Below, in pieces: positions 59,639-64,000 of a stretch of DNA of 64,000 nt (positions within the stretch are counted from its first letter, which is position 1; every line of letters begins with the position of its first letter). Source of the DNA: Paenibacillus taichungensis (GTDB taxonomy: Bacteria > Bacillota > Bacilli > Paenibacillales > Paenibacillaceae); assembly GCF_013359905.1 (NCBI RefSeq), contig NZ_JABMCC010000115.1:558001-622000 (forward strand). The letters are read 5' to 3'. Both the position numbers and the translations under genes were made by a program. A model generated the notes under the pieces. The model worked only from the letters and a program-made list of their open reading frames with translations, did no database searches and was not told the origin of the DNA.

Positions 59639-61066
59639 TTAATGACGGGAATCTGATTGCGCTGGTACTACAGAGGCCTCTTCACGAACTGCCGCTTGTA
59701 CTGTTGGACGTGTTACCCCAGCGGCTTCTTCACGAACTGTGGCTTGTGCTGCCGAACGTGTTACTACAGGAGATTCTTCACGCACAGCCGCCTGTGCAGA
59801 TGGACGTGCCACTACAGCTGCTTCTTCGGGAACTACCGCTTGTGCAGATGGACGTGTTACTACAGGCGCTTCTTGACGGGCTACCACTTGGTCATCTGAA
59901 CGTGGTACAACCGAAACTTCCTCACGAGCTGTCGCTTGAGCTGTTGGGCGTGCTACCACAGGAGATTCTTCACGAGCAGATGGATGCGTTACTGCAGGAG
60001 CTTCTTCTCGGACAGCCGCTTTCTGTGATGGACGTGTTACCGCGGAAGCTTCCTCACTCGCAACCACCCTCGGAGTATTGCTGGAAGCCCAAGCTGTTGT
60101 CATTGTACTAATTGCAGCAACGACGAATAGCGTCGATATCGCTACAACAAAGGTTTTCTTTTTCACATTCTTTACGTTAAGCATAAAAGTTAATCTCCTT
60201 TTTAGTTGTTTGCCATCCCCGGATAAAGAGGAGCAGAATTGTATAGGTAGATTCCTTGATCCTGCCACTACGTTCAGGATGGTTTCCCCATATCGTTTAC
60301 GATCCGCAAGGGACATTCCCTTTACAACTTCTTCATCGCAGGACAGTTCACTCCACGTATGAATATCTTTCGAAAGCATATGAACCAATGGATTGAACCA
60401 ATGCAATGCACGGGCTACTAATATGAGCGCCTTGATCCATAGATCTTTCCTTTTCAGGTGGATCAGTTCATGATGGAACACCATACCGATATCCACACTT
60501 TCAGAATTCTTCAGAGGCAGATAAATAGTAGGTTTCCTCAATCCAATTAAAAAAGGACTGCGAATTAGAGCGCTGTAAGCAAGACGAACCTCGCTCTTGA
60601 GACCCAGATTCTCCTTGATTACAGGGAGCAGCATAGCAACATCGCTAGTCTTCGGAACGCTGGTTCGCGTAAGTTTTAATGTCTTGAGAAACCTGTGATA
60701 ACAATATGTTTGCCATGCTACAAAAGTTATGGTCCCGATTCCCCATAAGCATATAAAAGCGAGAGCTACGTTTGCTGAAATGGTCTGTACCTGGATGGCA
60801 GGAGCCGGATTGAATGGTCCAGGTAAAACTTGTTGAACATTTAAGGGTAACTCGTTTAATGTAGTACTGGATGTAAACAATGAAAAAATCCAATGAAAGA
60901 CCAGAAAGATGGGCAATAGATACAAAGCTAAAGCCATTTTCCCAATTCCAAAACGCCATTTTGCAGGAATGACTTGAAAGGGAGCAAGGCGCAAAGACAG
61001 AATGAAAGCGACAACGACACTTCCGGCAACAGTCAGCGTAGACAGTAACACAAGAATGGTATTCAT
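59639..61066 (-). CDS. BlaR1-like M56-family membrane metalloprotease with repeat-rich C-terminus
   Basis: 475 residues. Four membrane segments (about 5-25, 42-62, 98-118, 307-327) frame a cytosolic gluzincin domain with HELIH (His199, Glu200, His203) and the third ligand Glu in SCDEE (about 244-246). This is the signal-transducing part of BlaR1/MecR1, which cleaves the BlaI repressor. In BlaR1 an extracellular penicillin-binding domain follows the last helix; here there is only a tail of about nine 16-residue repeats (336-475). It probably senses another envelope signal. 9 bases after the BlaI gene on the same strand. Confidence 0.88.
   Translation of the reverse strand: MNTILVLLSTLTVAGSVVVAFILSLRLAPFQVIPAKWRFGIGKMALALYLLPIFLVFHWIFSLFTSSTTLNELPLNVQQVLPGPFNPAPAIQVQTISANVALAFICLWGIGTITFVAWQTYCYHRFLKTLKLTRTSVPKTSDVAMLLPVIKENLGLKSEVRLAYSALIRSPFLIGLRKPTIYLPLKNSESVDIGMVFHHELIHLKRKDLWIKALILVARALHWFNPLVHMLSKDIHTWSELSCDEEVVKGMSLADRKRYGETILNVVAGSRNLPIQFCSSLSGDGKQLKRRLTFMLNVKNVKKKTFVVAISTLFVVAAISTMTTAWASSNTPRVVASEEASAVTRPSQKAAVREEAPAVTHPSAREESPVVARPTAQATAREEVSVVPRSDDQVVARQEAPVVTRPSAQAVVPEEAAVVARPSAQAAVREESPVVTRSAAQATVREEAAGVTRPTVQAAVREEASVVPAQSDSRH
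59642..60061 (-). repeat. Tandem 48-bp repeats encoding 16-residue units in the BlaR1-like tail
   Basis: About nine degenerate units of the form (R)EEAxVVTRPSAQAAV, arranged head to tail at the extracellular C-terminus. One unit is shortened (missing about four codons after THPSA). The repeats explain the long open frames seen on the opposite strand here. Confidence 0.85.
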
Positions 61067-61075
61067 AGACTACAC

Positions 61076-61450
61076 CTACTTTTCTGAAAACCATTGTCTC
61101 AGCTCTGCAATGTCTTGATCAGAAAGCTTGTCGCCATCATACAAAGCTGAAATCAAATTTTTTACAGAGCCTTGATATAATCCATCCAGGACTTGTTGTG
61201 CCTCCAATAGCTTGTAGTCTTCGGGCGAAATACGGGGGACATACTTGTTGGTACGTCCATCCCTTGTAGCTGTAAGAGCCCCTTTGTCTACTAGCCTAGA
61301 GAGAAAGGTGGAGATGGTTTGCGCCTTCCATGCTTTACCCCTTTGGGAAAACATGTTCAGCAGTTCGGTGGAGGTGACAGGTGGCTCACACTCCCAGATC
61401 ACTTCCATCAGCTCCATTTCAGTATCTGATAATTTTTGAAGATGGTTCAC
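61076..61450 (-). CDS. BlaI/MecI-family repressor
   Basis: 124 residues from GTG 61450 (AAGGAG 8 bases upstream; GTG 61459 is too close). Winged helix: LSDTEMELMEVIWECEPPVTSTELLNMF, AWKAQTISTFLSRLVDKGALTATRDGRTNKYVP. C-terminal dimerisation helices follow. In the Bla/Mec systems the membrane protease cuts the repressor after the winged helix; the partner protease is the next gene. Two matching operators lie upstream. Confidence 0.92.
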   Translation of the reverse strand: MNHLQKLSDTEMELMEVIWECEPPVTSTELLNMFSQRGKAWKAQTISTFLSRLVDKGALTATRDGRTNKYVPRISPEDYKLLEAQQVLDGLYQGSVKNLISALYDGDKLSDQDIAELRQWFSEK

Positions 61451-61495
61451 AGTGAACACTCCTTAACTTCGTTATGCGTCCATATCGAAGGTTAT

Positions 61496-61547
61496 TACTA
61501 CACTACGTAGTAGATATAAGTTACTACAACGTGTAGTAGATAGTCAA
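61496..61547 (-). promoter_or_regulatory. blaI-type promoter with two TACTACA/TGTAGTA operators
   Basis: Operators TACTACA-ACG-TGTAGTA (61522-61538, perfect) and TACTACACTACGTAGTA (61496-61512), centres 26 bp apart. On the minus strand TTGACT (61547-61542) and TAACTT (61523-61518) are 18 bases apart, so the perfect operator fills the spacer and the second lies at the transcription start. This is typical BlaI autorepression. Confidence 0.82.
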
Positions 61548-61687
61548 GTATTGAATGGATGCTGCGGAATCAGAGGCAGGTCTGTACTAGCTATCAGCTC
61601 AATCTTTGATTGATTATAATGCAGAGACGAATGTCTGGAGTATATACTTAGTCATAAATTCTGAAATCACTATAGAGGAGAAATGAT
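61539..61687. other. Intergenic region between the BlaI operon and the next gene
   Basis: Apart from the operator-promoter above, no gene or clear promoter is seen; GAGGAGA precedes the ATG at 61688. Confidence 0.4.
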
Positions 61688-62314
61688 ATGAATCTGTTTC
61701 ATATACAATCTACATTGCAAGAGATCGATTGGACTGCATCGTTCCTGGAGAATAACTTTATCGGTATTGGTTGGCCGGCGACAGGAGATTTGGAGCATGA
61801 GCCTGCAGAAGAATGGAAAGAGCAATTAGTTCAACGCTACAGGATAGGAAAGACGGAAATTCGTGATGTCCTGGACACGCTCCATACTTTTGCCTACGTC
61901 ATGCAGGACGGGGATTATGTTTTGATAAATGATGATGAATGGACATATGTAGGGGATTTGGGTGATTATTTTTACGATGATTCCAACGGAACCGGAGAGG
62001 AATACATATGCCACCGACGAGGCGTTACCTGGCTGGGACGCATTCCCTTAGCAGAGTTAAATGATAAAGCACTTGCACTTGTGAGTCATTACTCAATCAT
62101 TGCGAAATTCGAACACCCAATTACACAGGCTCAACTGGAGCCCTGGGTTTCGATCACCTCTGTAGCCACTGAAGGAGATAATCATTCTTCAGTTAGAGTA
62201 GATGAAGGCACTATTCAAGAAGCACTCAATGTTCTAAAAAAGGCATTGCATAGCGAAGAAGAGGACCTGCGAATCCGTGCAGCGGCGGTAATTTTACAAT
62301 ACGCCAAATCCTAG
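61688..62314 (+). CDS. Small cytosolic protein with GIGWP motif, function unknown
   Basis: 208 residues. The N-terminal block FLENNFIGIGWPATGDLEHEPAEEWKEQLVQRY resembles the short beta-rich domain (EVE/Mrr-N-like) that appears in putative restriction or defence proteins with NxIAIGW motifs. Then HTFAYVMQDGDYVLINDDEWTYVGDLGDYFYDD and ICHRRGVTWLGRIPLAELND fit the same domain. The C-terminal 60 residues are helical. No nuclease or ATPase domain is attached. GAGGAGAAATGAT precedes ATG. Confidence in the family is low, in the gene high. Confidence 0.7.
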   Translation: MNLFHIQSTLQEIDWTASFLENNFIGIGWPATGDLEHEPAEEWKEQLVQRYRIGKTEIRDVLDTLHTFAYVMQDGDYVLINDDEWTYVGDLGDYFYDDSNGTGEEYICHRRGVTWLGRIPLAELNDKALALVSHYSIIAKFEHPITQAQLEPWVSITSVATEGDNHSSVRVDEGTIQEALNVLKKALHSEEEDLRIRAAAVILQYAKS

Positions 62315-62560
62315 GGGCGTTCTCAAATTGGTTTCTTTAATATCGGCTTCCTAGTTAGGGATAAGAGGTGGGACATAGGACATATGTATATGAGTTAAAT
62401 AATAGTTAGTGTTGACCAGACGCCAAATGGTGTCATAATATTTAAGCGACACTACATGGTTTCGAATGAAATTAACTGCTTTTTCTTGGCAATCATATGT
62501 AAGAGTGAATCTTTTTAGAAAATACAATAAAATGATTAGCATGATGAAGGATGGTCCCTA

Positions 62561-63154
62561 ATGACAACTAATAAAACTAATCCCAAGGTGGATGAATATT
62601 TAAACAAAGCAATGAAGTGGAAGGAAGAATCAGAGAAGCTAAGAGAGATCGTTCTTTCCTGCGACCTGACCGAAGACTTTAAGTGGATGCATCCTTGTTA
62701 CACGTTGGAGAATAAAAACATCGTTATCATTCATGGATTTAAGGAGTATTGTGCGCTTCTTTTCCATAAAGGAGCCTTGTTAAAGGATGAGCAGGGTATT
62801 CTAATTCAACAAACAGAAAATGTACAAGCTGCTCGCCAGATCCGGTTCACCAATCTTCAACAAATCGTTGATATGGAAACCATCCTGAAAGAGTACATTC
62901 TTGAAGCCATTGAGATTGAAAAGGCCGGATTGAAAGTGGCACTCAAAAAGGATACAGAATATGCTGTTCCAGAAGAGTTTCAAACAAAACTGGATGAAAA
63001 TCCTGATTTGAAAACGGCTTTTGAAGCACTGACACCTGGACGTCAACGGGCATACCTTTTTTATTTTTCCCAACCGAAGCAATCCAAGACTCGCGTGTCC
63101 AGGGTTGAGAAATCTACACAGCAAATTCTGGATGGAAAAGGGTTAAATGATTAA
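62561..63154 (+). CDS. YdeI/OmdA-family protein (DUF1801-like)
   Basis: 197 residues. N-terminal DUF1801-like fold (DLTEDFKWMHPCYTLENKNIVIIHGFKEYCALLFHKGALLKD, RQIRFTNLQQI) and a C-terminal bacteriocin-protection (OmdA) segment (PEEFQTKLDENPDLKTAFEALTPGRQRAYLFYFSQPKQSKTRVSRVEKS). Family members are small cytosolic proteins of unclear function. Single gene with a terminator downstream. Confidence 0.85.
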   Translation: MTTNKTNPKVDEYLNKAMKWKEESEKLREIVLSCDLTEDFKWMHPCYTLENKNIVIIHGFKEYCALLFHKGALLKDEQGILIQQTENVQAARQIRFTNLQQIVDMETILKEYILEAIEIEKAGLKVALKKDTEYAVPEEFQTKLDENPDLKTAFEALTPGRQRAYLFYFSQPKQSKTRVSRVEKSTQQILDGKGLND

Positions 63155-63210
63155 ACCGTTAATTTAATTTGGGAAGCAGCTGTTTTAAAATTAATTTATA
63201 TTCCTTGAAG

Positions 63211-63236
63211 CACCTGCCTTGGTAGGTGTTTTTTTG
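63211..63236 (+). terminator. Terminator after the YdeI-like gene
   Basis: CACCTGCC / GGTAGGTG stem (one G-T pair) with a 2-base loop, followed by TTTTTTT. Confidence 0.8.
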
Positions 63237-63265
63237 TTTTGTCTTTTGTCGAATATGAAAGCATC

Positions 63266-63310
63266 TTGTCAAATGTACTATTGCATGGTATCGTTGATAA
63301 CGATTATCAA
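63266..63310 (+). promoter_or_regulatory. Promoter with Fur box of the siderophore-binding gene
   Basis: TTGTCA (63266-63271), 17-base spacer, TATCGT (63289-63294). The perfect dyad TTGATAA-CGA-TTATCAA (63294-63310) contains a 7-1-7 Fur box (TGATAAC-G-ATTATCA, 13 of 14 matches) abutting the -10 and covering the start point. Confidence 0.88.
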
Positions 63311-63336
63311 TATCATTTGAAAAAGGTGGGTTTATT

Positions 63337-64000
63337 TTGCTGAAACGAAGAAATTCAATATGGATTATATCCGTATTTATTGTATTGCTCGTACTGAGTG
63401 CATGTGGTCAGTCCGCAACATCAAGCAATACAACGGAGACCGCAAACACAACCGGAGCTGCGGACACGGAATCATCAAGCGGCTCAACATCTGCGTCTGA
63501 TGCCGATACTACAACAGGTGCCGAAGGAGAGACTGTTACATATCAATCGGATGCAGGTGAAGTGGAAGTACCTGTGGAGCCGAAACGAATTATCGATCTG
63601 ACCGCATTTTCAACAGGGTACTTTGTTGCACTCGATGCTCCAGTCGTCGGAGCCTTGTCAGGTGCAATAAACAACAAGTACATCAAGGATCAGCTCAAAA
63701 GTGAGGGGACAACAGATCTGGGAGAGCAGCCAACAGCTGAGCAACTAATCAGCCTAAAGCCTGATCTGATCATCGCATACACAGGTACGGAAGGTCTCGA
63801 CAAGTTGTCGCAGATTGCACCAGTGGTACAGTTACAATATGGTAAGCACAATTTCAAGGATCTCATGTTGGAGATGGGCAAACTGACCAATAGAGAAGCC
63901 GAAGCAAAAGACTGGATCACACAATGGGAAGCGAAGATAAATGAGTTGAAGCCAAAAGTGCTTGCCGCTGTAGGAGATCGTACAGTCTCCATTTTGAATC
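63337..64000 (+). CDS. Iron-siderophore ABC transporter binding lipoprotein (FecB/FhuD type), 3' end outside window
   Basis: 221 codons are visible from TTG 63337 (AAAAGGTGGG 6 bases upstream). Lipoprotein signal with VLSAC lipobox (Cys23), a Ser/Thr-rich linker of about 45 residues, then a class III binding domain: VEVPVEPKRIIDLTAFSTGYFVALDAPVVG, TTDLGEQPTAEQLISLKPDLIIAYTG, LSQIAPVVQLQYG. Binds ferric siderophores at the cell surface. The Fur box in its promoter confirms iron control. The gene continues past the right edge. Confidence 0.92.
   Translation, partial: MLKRRNSIWIISVFIVLLVLSACGQSATSSNTTETANTTGAADTESSSGSTSASDADTTTGAEGETVTYQSDAGEVEVPVEPKRIIDLTAFSTGYFVALDAPVVGALSGAINNKYIKDQLKSEGTTDLGEQPTAEQLISLKPDLIIAYTGTEGLDKLSQIAPVVQLQYGKHNFKDLMLEMGKLTNREAEAKDWITQWEAKINELKPKVLAAVGDRTVSILN

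Noticed and set aside
59642..60061. Possible CRISPR-like array because of regular 48-bp spacing
   Set aside because: The units are contiguous, in frame and coding, with no unique spacers and no cas genes.
59657..60362. Long plus-strand open frames rich in Leu/Pro or Cys/Arg
   Set aside because: They are mirror images of the 48-bp repeats in the minus-strand BlaR1-like gene and have no start signals.

Overview
This 64 kb window reads as one continuous stretch of a Paenibacillus-type (Firmicutes, Bacillales) chromosome. The evidence is the strong AGGAGG-type ribosome binding sites with frequent GTG and TTG starts, CUT1 sugar ABC importers without their own ATPase, a YesM/YesN two-component pair, an S-layer-anchored giant enzyme, bacillithiol genes (yojF-bshB2), a ZTP riboswitch on folD and a GH11 xylanase. 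I saw no rRNA, tRNA, CRISPR array, insertion sequence or prophage gene. The assignment to Paenibacillus is inference, not a database result.

Layout. 1-18.8 kb: the tail of a hydrolase-like gene, a GntR/LacI-hybrid regulator on the minus strand, then a long plus-strand carbohydrate operon: lipoprotein binding protein, two permeases, GH38 alpha-mannosidase, a 1851-residue SLH-anchored double pectate-lyase-like protein, a mannonate-dehydratase-like enzyme, an NAD-dependent epimerase/dehydrogenase, a secreted CBM + GH99/GH71-like protein and a cytosolic GH43. It ends at a terminator at 18.75 kb. A secreted multidomain GH43 follows (19.1-21.5 kb). 21.7-31 kb is mostly housekeeping: endonuclease IV, yojF-bshB2, a lipoprotein and a membrane protein, then minus-strand uppP, a DUF817 protein, riboswitch-controlled folD and a copper-amine-oxidase-N-like secreted protein, then a plus-strand marR-nitroreductase-nitroreductase operon. 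31-40.5 kb: MBL hydrolase, ECF sigma factor with DUF4179 anti-sigma, xylanase, an FGE-like lipoprotein, a 480-residue unknown, two HxlR repressors divergent from an arginase-like enzyme, and an aldo/keto reductase.

40.6-51.8 kb is the most interesting locus. A SIS-domain sugar-phosphate isomerase/deaminase diverges from ketose-bisphosphate aldolase, a LacC/FruK-type kinase, a DeoR repressor, a complete sugar-importer set apart from the ATPase, a GH4 glycosidase with a CHS motif, a ribokinase-family kinase and a secreted parallel beta-helix protein. Read together this suggests uptake of a galactose- or galactosamine-containing oligosaccharide and breakdown through tagatose phosphates. The divergent promoter region carries four copies of a TGATY-N5-RATCA dyad, placed as expected for the DeoR repressor.

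52-59.4 kb: an LplA-type binding lipoprotein without permeases, a YesM-type histidine kinase, a YesN-type response regulator and a secreted GH16 laminarinase with three N-terminal repeats. 59.6-61.5 kb: a BlaR1/BlaI pair whose sensor ends in about nine 16-residue repeats instead of a penicillin-binding domain, with two TACTACA-type operators. The window closes with two small cytosolic proteins and the start of a Fur-boxed siderophore-binding lipoprotein.
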